From the NCBI RefSeq assembly GCF_002236115.1, contig NZ_NIWT01000009.1, positions 297,311 through 361,310 of the forward strand: 64,000 bases of DNA. Reading direction: 5' to 3'. Below, piece after piece: positions 36,483 to 45,176 of the stretch (positions within the stretch are counted from its first letter, which is position 1; every line of letters begins with the position of its first letter). Both the position numbers and the translations under genes were made by a program. Below the pieces are notes generated by a model. That model saw nothing but the letters and a program-made list of their open reading frames with translations, was not told the origin of the DNA and did no database searches. Source of the stretch: Pseudomonas jessenii. GTDB lineage: Bacteria; Pseudomonadota; Gammaproteobacteria; Pseudomonadales; Pseudomonadaceae.

Positions 36483-37592
36483 TCATCGGTCGTCCAGGTG
36501 TTTCACCACCAACTCGGCGAGCGCCAGGCAACTGGTCAGCCCCGGTGACTCGATGCCGAACAGATTCACCAGCCCCGGCACGCCATGTTCGGCGCGAGCG
36601 CTGATGAGAAAGTCGGCGCTCAGCTCTGTCGGCCCGCTGATTTTCGGGCGAATGCCACTGTAGGCCGGTTGCAGGCTGTTGTCCGGCAACCCCGGCCAAT
36701 AGCGGCGGATCGCCTGATAAAACCCCTCGGCCCGATTGGGCTCGACGCGGTAATCAATGTGCTCGACCCATTCAACATCCGGCCCGAAGCGCGCCTGCCC
36801 GCCCAGGTCCAGGGTCATGTGCACACCCAGTCCGGCGCTCTGCGGGGCCGGATACACCAGGTGGCGAAACGGCGCCCGGCCGCTGAAACTGAAATAACTG
36901 CCCTTGCACAAATGCGCCCGGGGAATGAATGCCCCAGGCAGTCCGACGATGCTGCTCGCCACCTCGGGAGCGGACAGCCCCGCGCAGTTGATCAATTCGC
37001 GACAGCACAGTGTCATGGGTTGACTGCCGCCCATGTGCAGCTCGAAACCCTGTTCGATGCAACGGGCAGACAGCAGCGGCGTGTGCAAGGCCAGCGTGGC
37101 GCCGAACCTCTGGGCATCGCCCTGGAGCGCCAGCATCAGCCCGTGGGAGTCGACAATGCCGGTAGACGGCGACCACAGCGCCGCGACGCAGGACAACGCC
37201 GGTTCAAGCTCCCGGGCCTGCGGGCCATCCAGCCATTGCAGGTCATCGACACCATTGGCACGCCCCTGCTGCAACAGGCGCTGCAAAGCCGCGTGCTGCT
37301 GCTCGTCGGTGGCCACTATCAGCTTGCCCACGCGCCGGTAATCGACACCGTGCTCATCGCAATAGGCGTAGAGACGCTGCTTACCCTCCACGCACAGCCG
37401 CGCCTTGAGGCTGCCGTCCGGATAATAGATGCCGGCGTGAATCACTTCTGAATTACGCGAACTGATGCCCGTGCCGATCCCCTCACTCGCCTCGACCACC
37501 AGCACTTCCCGCCCGTTCCTGGCCAGGGCCCTGGCCACCGCCAGGCCGACCACGCCGGCCCCGATCACCACGCTTTGAATATCGACGTTCAA
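36483..37592 (-). CDS. FAD-dependent oxidoreductase (L-2-hydroxyglutarate dehydrogenase-like)
   Basis: A ~369-residue DAO-family flavoenzyme. The FAD site is VVIGAGVVGLAVARAL, and SRNSEVIHAGIYYP with SLKARLCVEG are typical of the LhgO/YgaF type, which oxidises L-2-hydroxyacids. The C-terminus has SGIRPKISGP and GIESPGLTSCLALAE. The best start is TTG at 37592, with GGGAGG eight bases upstream; no ATG fits between it and the dinucleotide motif. A longer frame to 37658 looks non-coding. Confidence 0.8.
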   Translation of the reverse strand: MNVDIQSVVIGAGVVGLAVARALARNGREVLVVEASEGIGTGISSRNSEVIHAGIYYPDGSLKARLCVEGKQRLYAYCDEHGVDYRRVGKLIVATDEQQHAALQRLLQQGRANGVDDLQWLDGPQARELEPALSCVAALWSPSTGIVDSHGLMLALQGDAQRFGATLALHTPLLSARCIEQGFELHMGGSQPMTLCCRELINCAGLSAPEVASSIVGLPGAFIPRAHLCKGSYFSFSGRAPFRHLVYPAPQSAGLGVHMTLDLGGQARFGPDVEWVEHIDYRVEPNRAEGFYQAIRRYWPGLPDNSLQPAYSGIRPKISGPTELSADFLISARAEHGVPGLVNLFGIESPGLTSCLALAELVVKHLDDR

Positions 37593-37710
37593 CGACCCTG
37601 CCTCCCTCTCACCCCGTTCCTCGCTAATGCCAGGGAACTCTCGGCGACCGTCACGCATCCTAAACTATGTGGTACTTACCTTATGCTTCATGCTGTCGGA
37701 GGACACCGTC

Positions 37711-38031
37711 ATGCGCCGCATATTTATCATTTCTTCCCTGGTACTTTGTTTACCCTTCGGCTCGGCTCTGGCCGATGTGGATGCGGGTGACGTCGCCACT
37801 TCCGCCGGGGTTTCCGCCTCGCTGTACTCGACGTTCAAAGACGACAAACTCATGATTCCCGCCCGGGATGACGCTTCCAGCTTCGTCGCCAGCGGCGGTG
37901 CGATTCGTGGTGCTTACCTGGAGGCACTGTTGAAAAAGGTCCGCCAGGACAATCCCGCCCTCAACAATGCAAGCGACGAAGACCTGGCCCGCGCCATTCT
38001 CGTCCAGGACGGCGTTGCCACCGATCACTGA
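37711..38031 (+). CDS. DUF2388 family periplasmic protein
   Basis: A 106-residue exported protein with signal peptide ~1-22 (MRRIFIISSLVLCLPFGSAL). The mature part has SFKDD-like, DDASSFVASGGAIRGAYLEA and the closing LARAILVQDG, matching DUF2388, a Pseudomonas family of unknown function. GGAGG eight bases upstream of the ATG at 37711 sets the start. Confidence 0.85.
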   Translation: MRRIFIISSLVLCLPFGSALADVDAGDVATSAGVSASLYSTFKDDKLMIPARDDASSFVASGGAIRGAYLEALLKKVRQDNPALNNASDEDLARAILVQDGVATDH

Positions 38032-38084
38032 AGATAGTCATCGCCAGCGGTGGGGCTTGTGACACCGGGATAGCGTTTCCAGCC

Positions 38085-39017
38085 CTACCTGGCGTGCGTG
38101 CCAGTGGACAAACGTGCCCACCCGGCCACGATTTGGGCGTTGATACTCACCCCGCCGCACACCACGATCACCACGTCATTGGCGTCGGCAATCGCCGGGT
38201 GATCCAGGTAGGCAATCGCCAATGAAACCCCGCACGCAGGTTCGACCAGCTGACGCAAATCATTGGCGTAACGCACCACGCCCATGATCGCCTCATCATC
38301 ACTGAGCACCACGCACTCATGGGGGAATTCGCCGATGTGCTTGACCGGCCAGGTGGCCACTTGTGCGGCGCCCAGGGACGTGGCGACAGTGTCGATTTTC
38401 GGCAGTCTGACCGGATGCCCGGCCGCCACCGCCGCGGCGAATGATGCCGCGCCTTCGGTTTCGCAGGCAACGATGCGGCAATCGGTGCGCCGATGACGAA
38501 TCAGGCCGGTGAGCAGCCCCGCCAGCAAGCCACCGCCGCCCACCGATGTCACCAGCACATCCACTGGCGGGCAGTCTTCAAGGATTTCATCGACCATGGT
38601 GCTGTGCCCTTCCCACAACACCGGGTGGTCGAAGGCCGGCACGAATTCAGTGCGTGGGTCCTGGGCGAGTTCCCGCGCCCGTTGATTGGCTTCGTCCCAG
38701 ACCTTGCCGTGCACGATCACCTCGGCACCGGTATTGCTGATCCGCGCGCGGGTGCTTTGCGGGGTAGTGTGCGGCACCACGATGCATGCCTTGAGCCCCA
38801 GGCATGCAGCGGCCATGGCCGTGGCCAGTCCCGCGTTACCGCCGGAGGGACAGACCACCTTGCGCTTGCCCTGCTGCGCCGCCCGGCTGCACAGCAACCC
38901 GATGCCGCGTATTTTGAACGAGCCGCCAGGTTGCAGGTTTTCCAGTTTCAGCCAGATGCGGCGGGTCGGGGTCGACAGGCCAGGGTGCAGGATCAAAGGC
39001 GTGCGGATGTGAAGCAT
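38085..39017 (-). CDS. PLP-dependent L-serine/threonine dehydratase-like enzyme
   Basis: A 310-residue fold-type II PLP enzyme. The Schiff-base lysine is K35 in GGSFKIRG; SGGNAGLA (~62-69) binds the substrate carboxylate, and SVGGGGLLAG (~158-167) is the phosphate-binding glycine loop. Size and motifs fit catabolic L-serine/L-threonine ammonia-lyases, giving pyruvate or 2-oxobutyrate. It stands alone between DUF2388 and SDR genes. Confidence 0.85.
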   Translation of the reverse strand: MLHIRTPLILHPGLSTPTRRIWLKLENLQPGGSFKIRGIGLLCSRAAQQGKRKVVCPSGGNAGLATAMAAACLGLKACIVVPHTTPQSTRARISNTGAEVIVHGKVWDEANQRARELAQDPRTEFVPAFDHPVLWEGHSTMVDEILEDCPPVDVLVTSVGGGGLLAGLLTGLIRHRRTDCRIVACETEGAASFAAAVAAGHPVRLPKIDTVATSLGAAQVATWPVKHIGEFPHECVVLSDDEAIMGVVRYANDLRQLVEPACGVSLAIAYLDHPAIADANDVVIVVCGGVSINAQIVAGWARLSTGTHAR

Positions 39018-39119
39018 ATGGGCTCCTGTTACACGCCACCGGCTCGTCGAGCTTGCACGAGCCGGTGGTGAACGGTCCTCTCTCCCAAGCTTAGTTCACC
39101 CGGCCTCGGGGCGACCGCC

Positions 39120-39911
39120 TCAGCGATAGCGCGGCGCCGCCACGGAGTTGCCAAACAACCCGGACAGCGTCTGCCGCTGGGCTTCGTAACGGTCCCACTG
39201 GCTGGCATCGTGCAGGCCGGGAATGGTCACCACTTCGCCGGCCGCCAGGCCAACGAGCGCGGCATCGACCATGTCTTCGGCCGACATCACGATTTCCTGC
39301 GGCAGGTTTTCCACCGGGTTGCCGGCCTCGCTCCAGAAATCAGTGGCGGTTGCCCCCGGCAACACAGCCTGGATGCGCACGCCTTTGTCCGCCAGTTCAT
39401 GCTGCATCGACTGGCTCAGGCTCAAGACGAACGCCTTGGTACCGCCGTACACGCCGTTGAGGATTTCCGGCGCGATGGCGACGATGGAGGCGATATTGAT
39501 CACGGTGCCAGTGCCCCGGGCGACGAAGCCCGGCACCACGGCATACGCCAGGCGCATCAATGCTGTCACGTTGAGGTTGATCATCGCTTCCATGTCGTCC
39601 ACGGGACTTCCTAGCAGCGACATGACGCCACCGACTCCGGCGTTGTTGACCAACAGGGTGATGCTGGCATCGCTGCGCAGGATCTGTTCGACCCGCAGCG
39701 AATCCGCCTTGTTCTTCAGGTCGGCGACAACCACTTCCACGGTGCGCCCGGTCTGGTCGCTCAAATGATTGGCCAGGGCATTGAGCCTGGTCCGGCTGCG
39801 GGCCACCAGAATCAGGTCGTAACCCTGCCGGGCGAGACGATCGGCATACACCGCGCCAATGCCCGAAGAAGCGCCGGTGATCAGTGCAGTACCTTTGGAT
39901 GAGAGCGCCAT
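39120..39911 (-). CDS. Short-chain dehydrogenase/reductase (SDR)
   Basis: A 263-residue classical SDR: cofactor motif TGASSGIG (12-19), NNAG (89-92), catalytic S142, Y155 and K159 (YGGTK). Arg residues in the second strand (ARSRTRL) suggest NADPH. Substrate unknown. Divergent from a GlxA/AraC regulator that probably controls it. Confidence 0.88.
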   Translation of the reverse strand: MALSSKGTALITGASSGIGAVYADRLARQGYDLILVARSRTRLNALANHLSDQTGRTVEVVVADLKNKADSLRVEQILRSDASITLLVNNAGVGGVMSLLGSPVDDMEAMINLNVTALMRLAYAVVPGFVARGTGTVINIASIVAIAPEILNGVYGGTKAFVLSLSQSMQHELADKGVRIQAVLPGATATDFWSEAGNPVENLPQEIVMSAEDMVDAALVGLAAGEVVTIPGLHDASQWDRYEAQRQTLSGLFGNSVAAPRYR

Positions 39912-39981
39912 GGTGCAATTCCTCTACGGTGAGGCGAGAGATTCGCCGGGTGCAGACCGTTATAAAGGGACTTACGACTGT

Positions 39982-40026
39982 CTCAAATGACGTTTAAAGT
40001 ACGTTTTTCGGACATGAGCATTTGAG
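39982..40026. promoter_or_regulatory. Inverted repeat between the divergent SDR and GlxA/AraC genes
   Basis: CTCAAATG (39982-39989) and CATTTGAG (40019-40026) are exact 8-bp inverted arms around an AT-rich centre with two ACGTTT copies. The position suggests an operator for the AraC-type regulator. Confidence 0.45.
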
Positions 40027-40035
40027 GGCAGCCCC

Positions 40036-40983
40036 ATGATCAACGTGGCGTTCGTGGTTTTCGAGGGTTTCCAGTCCATGGCGCTGGCCGCCATGCCGGT
40101 GTTCGAGTACGCCAATTTCAGTGCCGCAGAGACGCTGTATGACGTGCGCGTGCTGTCCGAAAACGGTCACACCCTGCGTGCCTCCGGCGGTTTGAGCGTC
40201 GGCACCGAGGCATTCGACGAGCGCGTGTTCGACACGGTGATCGTGGTCGGCGGCGACTCGATCATCGAACAGGCGCCCGAAGCCGTGCTGGATTACCTGC
40301 GGGCCAGTATCAATTCGGCACGCCGCACGGCGTCGATCTGCTCCGGGGCGTTCGTCATGGCCCAGGCCGGCTTGCTCGACGGACGGCGGGCCACCACCCA
40401 CTGGGCCTACGCCCGGGAACTGCAGGCACGGTTTCCGGCGATCAAGGTCGAGCCTGATCGCATCTATGTGATCGACGGTTCGATCTGGACCTCCGCCGGC
40501 ATGACGGCGGGCATCGACCTCGCCCTGGCCATGGTGGAAAAGGACCACGGCGCCGAGCTGGCCCGGGCCGTGGCGCAGAAACTGGTGATGTACCACCGGC
40601 GCGCTGGCGGCCAGTCGCAGCACTCGGCGCTGCTGGAGCTGGCACCGAAATCCGATCGTATTCAAACCGTGCTCGGCTACGCCCGGGAACACCTCGCCCA
40701 GCCTCTTTCGGTGGAGCAACTGGCGCAAGTGGCCAACCTCAGCCCCCGGCAGTTCAGCCGGGCATTTCGCGCCGAAACCGGGCAATCCCCGGCCAAGGCC
40801 ATCGAGAACCTGCGTCTGGAAGCGGCGCGACAGATGCTTGAACGCGGACGCCTGACCCTCGACCAGATCGCCCAGGAAACCGGGTTCACAGACCGCCGTC
40901 GCATGCGCGAAACGTTCCTGCGGGTGTTCGGTCAACCGCCACAGGTGATTCGGCGCAATGCGAGAGCGGAGGAGTTTGTGTAG
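40036..40983 (+). CDS. GlxA-family AraC-type transcriptional regulator
   Basis: A 315-residue protein: an N-terminal DJ-1/PfpI-like domain (~1-190) with the nucleophile-elbow position C102 in SICSGAF, and two AraC helix-turn-helix motifs at ~215-315 (LSVEQLAQVANLSPRQFSRA; LTLDQIAQETGFTDRRRM). GAGGG seven bases upstream of the ATG. Probably regulates the divergent SDR gene. Confidence 0.87.
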   Translation: MINVAFVVFEGFQSMALAAMPVFEYANFSAAETLYDVRVLSENGHTLRASGGLSVGTEAFDERVFDTVIVVGGDSIIEQAPEAVLDYLRASINSARRTASICSGAFVMAQAGLLDGRRATTHWAYARELQARFPAIKVEPDRIYVIDGSIWTSAGMTAGIDLALAMVEKDHGAELARAVAQKLVMYHRRAGGQSQHSALLELAPKSDRIQTVLGYAREHLAQPLSVEQLAQVANLSPRQFSRAFRAETGQSPAKAIENLRLEAARQMLERGRLTLDQIAQETGFTDRRRMRETFLRVFGQPPQVIRRNARAEEFV

Positions 40984-41062
40984 GCGCCGGCTTGCTGGCG
41001 ATTGCCTCTGAAGTCTGTGTCGTATCTTCAAGCGCCTTCACTGGCAAGCCAGCTCCTACAAT
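40981..41062. repeat. Inverted repeat, GGCTTGCTGGCG class
   Basis: TAGGCGCCGGCTTGCTGGCG and the opposite arm CTGGCAAGCCAGCTCCTACA form an imperfect large hairpin directly after the AraC-type gene. A third palindromic-repeat type in this window. Confidence 0.65.
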
Positions 41063-41093
41063 GAAGGGAGGCACTTTCGCGTGTGAGGCACTT

Positions 41094-41753
41094 ATGAAAA
41101 TCTCGGTCAGACTGGCGTTTTTCGCCGTGGTCAGCACCCTCGCCTACCTTGGCCTGGCGATCTGGGGAATCGGTGGATTCGCGGCTTATTTCAGCTACGG
41201 TTCACTGCTCGTCATTGCCCTGGCCACCCTGATCATGGCTGTCGCGTCTCTGTTCACCGAGGTCAACCTGAGTTCGGGGGAACGCGAAGACCGGGCCAAT
41301 CGCTGGGTCCTCCCGGCTTTCGGCGTAATCGGTGTGCTGAGCGGCTTTCTGCCGGCCTATACCGACCGCATCGATTTCTGGACCTTTGGCGGTGAAGGCG
41401 TGCGCTGGCTTGGGGCGCTGTTGTTCATCGTCGGCGGCGCGCTGCGGTTGTGGCCGGTGTTTGTGCTGGGCAAGCGCTTCAGTGGGCTGGTGGCCATTCA
41501 GCCGGGCCATCGACTGGTCACCGAGGGAATCTACCGCAACCTGCGCAACCCCAGTTATCTGGGGATGATGGTCATCGGCATCGGTTGGGCACTGGCCTTT
41601 CGTTCTGGTGTCGGGCTGATATTGGTGGCGCTGACGCTGATCCCGCTGATTGCGCGCATTCACTCGGAAGAGGCCTTGCTGAGGGCGCAGTTCGGCAGCG
41701 AATACGAGGCCTATTGCGCCCGCTCCTGGCGGTTGATCCCCGGGTTTTACTGA
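41094..41753 (+). CDS. Isoprenylcysteine carboxyl methyltransferase-family membrane protein
   Basis: A 219-residue protein with about five membrane helices. GHRLVTEGIYRNLRNPSYLG (~141-160) and the closing EEALLRAQFGSEYEAYCARS are the SAM-binding signature of the ICMT/PEMT family. It is probably a membrane methyltransferase of unknown substrate; bacteria lack prenylated CaaX proteins. ATG at 41094 gives a proper first helix. Confidence 0.85.
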   Translation: MKISVRLAFFAVVSTLAYLGLAIWGIGGFAAYFSYGSLLVIALATLIMAVASLFTEVNLSSGEREDRANRWVLPAFGVIGVLSGFLPAYTDRIDFWTFGGEGVRWLGALLFIVGGALRLWPVFVLGKRFSGLVAIQPGHRLVTEGIYRNLRNPSYLGMMVIGIGWALAFRSGVGLILVALTLIPLIARIHSEEALLRAQFGSEYEAYCARSWRLIPGFY

Positions 41754-41765
41754 AGAAACGCAGGC

Positions 41766-41857
41766 CCCTGTGGGAGCGAGCTTGCTCGCGATAGCGTCTA
41801 CCTGTTTGCTATTGATTTGACTGGAAAACTGCTATCGCGAGCAAGCTCGCTCCCACA
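41766..41857. repeat. Inverted REP pair
   Basis: REPs at 41766-41796 and 41831-41857 between convergent genes; the second ends at the stop codon of the HAD gene. Confidence 0.9.
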
Positions 41858-42520
41858 TTAGACGGCGTGCAGGCGCAGACCTGCGGCATCCACCAGAACC
41901 CGCACCGATTCATAACTCGCCAACGTCGCATGCAACGTCTCGATCGGCTGCTCATGGGTCGCCGTGACAATCATCAAGTCAGCCCCCGCCGCCTCGGCCG
42001 CCAGAATCCCCACCGTGGCATCTTCAAAAATCAGACACTGGGCGGGCTCGACACCCAAGCGCCGGGCCGCGAGTTTGTACCCCGCCGGATCGGGTTTGCC
42101 GACCGTGACGTCCTCGGCCGTAATCATGACGTCAGGCTCCGGTATCCCCGCCGCCGCCATCCGCCGCAACGCCAGTTCCCGCGGGGCGGAAGTGACGATG
42201 GCCCATTGGCCGGCTGGCAAGGACCGCAAGAATTTCGCCGCGCCAGCCACTTCCAGTACCCCGTCGACGTCGACGACTTCCGCTTCGGTAATCCACGCGG
42301 CTTCGGCCTCGGCATCCACCCCGGGCAAGTCCAGGCGCCTGATGGTGTCGATGGCGCGGGCACCGTGAATGGTCGGCAGGAAGCTGTCGACATCGACACC
42401 ATGGCGCACGGCCCAGGTGGTCCAGACCCGCTCGGCGGCGGCAATGGACGTCAGGACGGTGCCGTCCATATCGAACAGAAAGGCTCGGTAAGTCGAGTTG
42501 AATACAGAGTGATCGGACAA
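41858..42520 (-). CDS. HAD-superfamily (subfamily IA) sugar-phosphatase-like hydrolase
   Basis: A 220-residue phosphatase. Motif I FDMDGTV gives nucleophile D17 and acid/base D19; motif II VTSAP; motif III Lys in VGKPDP; motif IV IFEDATVG. The alpha-helical C1 cap and size suit DOG/GPP-like sugar or glycerol phosphatases. Substrate not determinable. Confidence 0.85.
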   Translation of the reverse strand: MSDHSVFNSTYRAFLFDMDGTVLTSIAAAERVWTTWAVRHGVDVDSFLPTIHGARAIDTIRRLDLPGVDAEAEAAWITEAEVVDVDGVLEVAGAAKFLRSLPAGQWAIVTSAPRELALRRMAAAGIPEPDVMITAEDVTVGKPDPAGYKLAARRLGVEPAQCLIFEDATVGILAAEAAGADLMIVTATHEQPIETLHATLASYESVRVLVDAAGLRLHAV

Positions 42521-42580
42521 GGAAAAGAACCTCGCAGGTGCCGGACGGATTTGCCCGGCAATGTAGCATCTGCGCGCTGG

Positions 42581-42988
42581 TCAGTTGAGTCGTTTGGACT
42601 TGAAGGTCTGGTCCACGCAATCGAGCAGCCCGCCAATCATCCAGGGTTTCTTGATGAAAGAGACCGCATGCCGCACGCCTGCGCTTTCAGGGGTTTCGAA
42701 ACCGGACATGATCATGATCGGCTTGTCCGGCCAGCGATCGCCGAACTGGTTGGCCAGGTCCGCGCCGTTGAGTGTGCCGGGCATGGTGATGTCTGTCAGC
42801 AGCATGTGCACCTGTGGCGCATGCTGCTCCAGATAAATCGCTGCCGCGTCCGCGCTGATTTGCGGTTCGACGACAAAACCTTCCTCCTGAAGAATTTCAC
42901 AGAGAAACTCCAGGATCAGCGGGTCGTCCTCAACCACCAGAATCAACCCGCCAGGAAGATCCCCACCCGCCGTCGGTACTCGACTCAT
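42581..42988 (-). CDS. Stand-alone receiver-domain response regulator
   Basis: A 135-residue single-domain CheY-like protein. Acidic pocket VVEDD, phosphoacceptor in LLTDITMPG (about D73), and K in SFIKKPW. No output domain. Such regulators are usually part of hybrid-kinase phosphorelays. ATG at 42988 chosen; the frame to 43078 is not convincing. Confidence 0.85.
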   Translation of the reverse strand: MSRVPTAGGDLPGGLILVVEDDPLILEFLCEILQEEGFVVEPQISADAAAIYLEQHAPQVHMLLTDITMPGTLNGADLANQFGDRWPDKPIMIMSGFETPESAGVRHAVSFIKKPWMIGGLLDCVDQTFKSKRLN

Positions 42989-43104
42989 GACCGTGCCGCT
43001 CCCTGATTGCCTCGATGATTTCGCGGGTTCTGATCCGCCACCTAAAAGGTATGAGCAGCGGAATCGGTGGAAATTCATTTTTGATACAGCAGATCGACAA
43101 TAGG

Positions 43105-43144
43105 AAAACCTGTGGGAGCGAGCTTGCTCGCTCCCACAGGTTTT
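43105..43144. repeat. Compact REP-derived perfect palindrome, likely bidirectional terminator
   Basis: Two exact 19-base arms, beginning AAAACCTGTGGGAGCGAGC, with only TT between them. The A-rich left and T-rich right ends make it terminator-like in both directions between the receiver gene and the MXKDX gene. Confidence 0.8.
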
Positions 43145-43157
43145 GTGTTGCCTTTGA

Positions 43158-43442
43158 TTATTGCGACATGCCGTCTTTGCTCATGCTGTCCTTGGACATG
43201 GCATCTTTCTTCATCGCGTCCTTGGACATTGCATCCTTGGACATGCCGTCTTTGGACATGGCGTCCCTGGACATCGAATCGGTCTTCTTCATCGCATCCT
43301 TGGACATGGCGTCTTTGGACATCGAGTCCTTGCTCATGCTGTCGTTGCTCATGCTGCCGTTATCAACAGCAGTAGCGGCAAACACAGAGGCAGCACCAAC
43401 GGCCAGGCACATGGACAGAACAACAGTGGTCAACTTTTTCAT
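43158..43442 (-). CDS. Pentapeptide MXKDX repeat protein (exported, Met-rich)
   Basis: A 94-residue exported protein. The signal peptide MKKLTTVVLSMCLAVGAASV...FA is followed by ~13 copies of a pentapeptide of the form M-S-K-D-A/S/G. The mature ~72 residues hold 13 Met. This family has no known function. AAGGAG eight bases upstream of ATG 43442. It is 53 bp downstream of the molybdopterin enzyme gene on the same strand, so possibly co-transcribed. Confidence 0.88.
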   Translation of the reverse strand: MKKLTTVVLSMCLAVGAASVFAATAVDNGSMSNDSMSKDSMSKDAMSKDAMKKTDSMSRDAMSKDGMSKDAMSKDAMKKDAMSKDSMSKDGMSQ

Positions 43443-43495
43443 GATGGATCTCCTTGGAGCACGGGTTTGCGGACGGTGAATGTTTCGCACGTTCA

Positions 43496-44281
43496 TCAGC
43501 TGCCACCGAACCAGTTGTAGCCCTGGTCTTCCCAGTAGCCGCCGCTGTAGGTGTTGCTGACGAAAATCGCCTGAATGTGTTTGGGGTTCTTGTAGCCAAG
43601 CTTGGTGGGCATGCGCAGCTTCATCGGGAAGCCGTATTCGCGCGGCAGCACCGCGCCGTCCCAGGTCAGCGCCAACAGGGTTTGCGCATGCAGCGCGGTG
43701 GCCATGTCGATGCTGGTGTAGTAGTCGTCGGCGCATTTGAAACCGACGTATTTGGCATCGGTGTCGGCGCCGATGCGCTTGAGGAAATCGCTGAAGCGCA
43801 CGCCGCCCCAACGCCCGATCGCGCTCCAGCCTTCGACGCAAATGTGCCGGGTGATCTGCTCGGTCTGGGCCATGGCCCTTAGCTCTTCGAGGCGCCAGCT
43901 GCGCTTGTCGGCGACCAGGCCGGTGACTTCCAGGCGATAGCCCTCCTCCTCCACCGTCGGCGCTTCGTCGATGCCGTAGAAGGCATTGAAGGGAAACGGC
44001 CGGGTGATCATCGATTCGGGATAGGTCGGCGCCATCGCGTTGGGGTTGAACAGCCAGCCTTGCACCCGGTCGTTGAAGCGCGACATGGACGACAGCGCAG
44101 TCTCAACACTGTCGTTGTCAGTGATGTTGCAGCCGGACAGCATCGCCACGCCGCCAAGGGTCAGGCCGCGCAACAGGAACGAGCGGCGCGAGCGGTCCTC
44201 GATCTGTGGCGCGAGGATCTTGCGGGCATCGGTGAGGATCGAATCCTCGTCCAGCCCGGCTACCTGAATGCGCTTTTTCAT
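43496..44281 (-). CDS. MsrP/YedY-like molybdopterin-dependent oxidoreductase
   Basis: A 261-residue sulfite-oxidase-superfamily protein. A Tat motif (SRRSFLLRG, R32-R33) and a lipobox-like SGC (C51) suggest export folded, with possible lipidation. The Mo-coordinating Cys is C148 in RHICVEGWS. It is shorter than MsrP in some loops, and its partner is a cytochrome b561-type protein, not MsrQ, so the substrate (methionine sulfoxide or other) is uncertain. Its ATG overlaps the cytochrome b stop (ATGA). Confidence 0.82.
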   Translation of the reverse strand: MKKRIQVAGLDEDSILTDARKILAPQIEDRSRRSFLLRGLTLGGVAMLSGCNITDNDSVETALSSMSRFNDRVQGWLFNPNAMAPTYPESMITRPFPFNAFYGIDEAPTVEEEGYRLEVTGLVADKRSWRLEELRAMAQTEQITRHICVEGWSAIGRWGGVRFSDFLKRIGADTDAKYVGFKCADDYYTSIDMATALHAQTLLALTWDGAVLPREYGFPMKLRMPTKLGYKNPKHIQAIFVSNTYSGGYWEDQGYNWFGGS

Positions 44282-44895
44282 ACCTGCTCCTTGCGGCCGA
44301 CGATCATGGCCCACAGCGTTTTTGGAACCAGTGCGACCATCACCAGATGCACCGCCACGAAGGCCACCAGCAATGCCATGGCGAAGAAGTGCACGCGACG
44401 TGCGCCCTCGTAGCCGAACAGCAACTCACGCAACAGCGGAAACTGCACCGACTTCCACAACACCAGCCCGGAGAGCACCAGCAGGAGGATGTCGACCATC
44501 ACGAACAGGTATGCAAAACGCTGCACCTGGTTGTAATGATTGAGGTCGGCGTGCCCGAGTTTTCCCCGCAAGGCGGCCCACAGGTCGTGCAACACGCCTT
44601 TGGGCGACACCGGGAAGAAACGCCGCTTCAGGCGCCCGCTGAACAGGTTGAAGGCCAGGTAAATCAGACCGTTGATCGCCAGGAACCACATCGCCGCGAA
44701 GTGCCATTGCAGCGCGCCTGCCAGCCAGCCGCCGAGGGTGATCGAATTGGGAAAGCTGAAATCGTAGAGCGGCGAGGCGTTATAGATGCGCCAACCGCTG
44801 GTGACCATCACCAGCACCGCCAGGGCGTTGAGCCAATGGGTCAGCCGCAGCCAGCGTGGATGGCTGGCCTTGGGTGAAGCAGTTGTCTGCGACAT
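44278..44895 (-). CDS. Cytochrome b561-type membrane subunit
   Basis: A 205-residue membrane protein with about four helices. His residues in RLTHWLNALAVLVMVTSGW, GALQWHFAAMW and RRVHFFAMALLVAFVAVHL are positioned to bind two b haems. It probably passes quinol electrons to the molybdopterin enzyme encoded next. GGGAG five bases before the ATG at 44895; the frame further upstream runs through REP sequence and is rejected. Confidence 0.85.
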   Translation of the reverse strand: MSQTTASPKASHPRWLRLTHWLNALAVLVMVTSGWRIYNASPLYDFSFPNSITLGGWLAGALQWHFAAMWFLAINGLIYLAFNLFSGRLKRRFFPVSPKGVLHDLWAALRGKLGHADLNHYNQVQRFAYLFVMVDILLLVLSGLVLWKSVQFPLLRELLFGYEGARRVHFFAMALLVAFVAVHLVMVALVPKTLWAMIVGRKEQV

Positions 44896-45011
44896 GTCCG
44901 GCTCCCGTTTGTTGTTGTTCGTTGGAGCCGAGTATGGAAGCCGGAAGATCGCCAAATCCTCACGCAAAGTTAAATTAAACGTGATAACTCGCTCCTGACG
45001 AGCACCGGAAA

Positions 45012-45106
45012 ACCTGTGGGAGCGAGCTTGCTCGCGATGGCGTCGTATCAGGCGATACAACAGCTGAATGACCCACCTCTATCGCGAGCAAGCTCGCTCC
45101 TACAGG
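45012..45106. repeat. Inverted REP pair
   Basis: REPs at 45012-45041 and 45077-45106 in opposite orientation between divergent genes. Unusually, they lie upstream of both genes, in the promoter region. Confidence 0.88.
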
Positions 45107-45176
45107 GTTCTGTGGTGGTCCGCCGGTTGTGCAATTATGGTTAAATGCCGCCCCCGCAAATTGCCGACCCAGACCA

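Noticed and set aside
43158..43400. Short regular repeats that might suggest a CRISPR array
   Set aside because: The 15-bp periodicity is codon-level repetition of the MXKDX pentapeptide gene with a signal peptide; there are no unique spacers.
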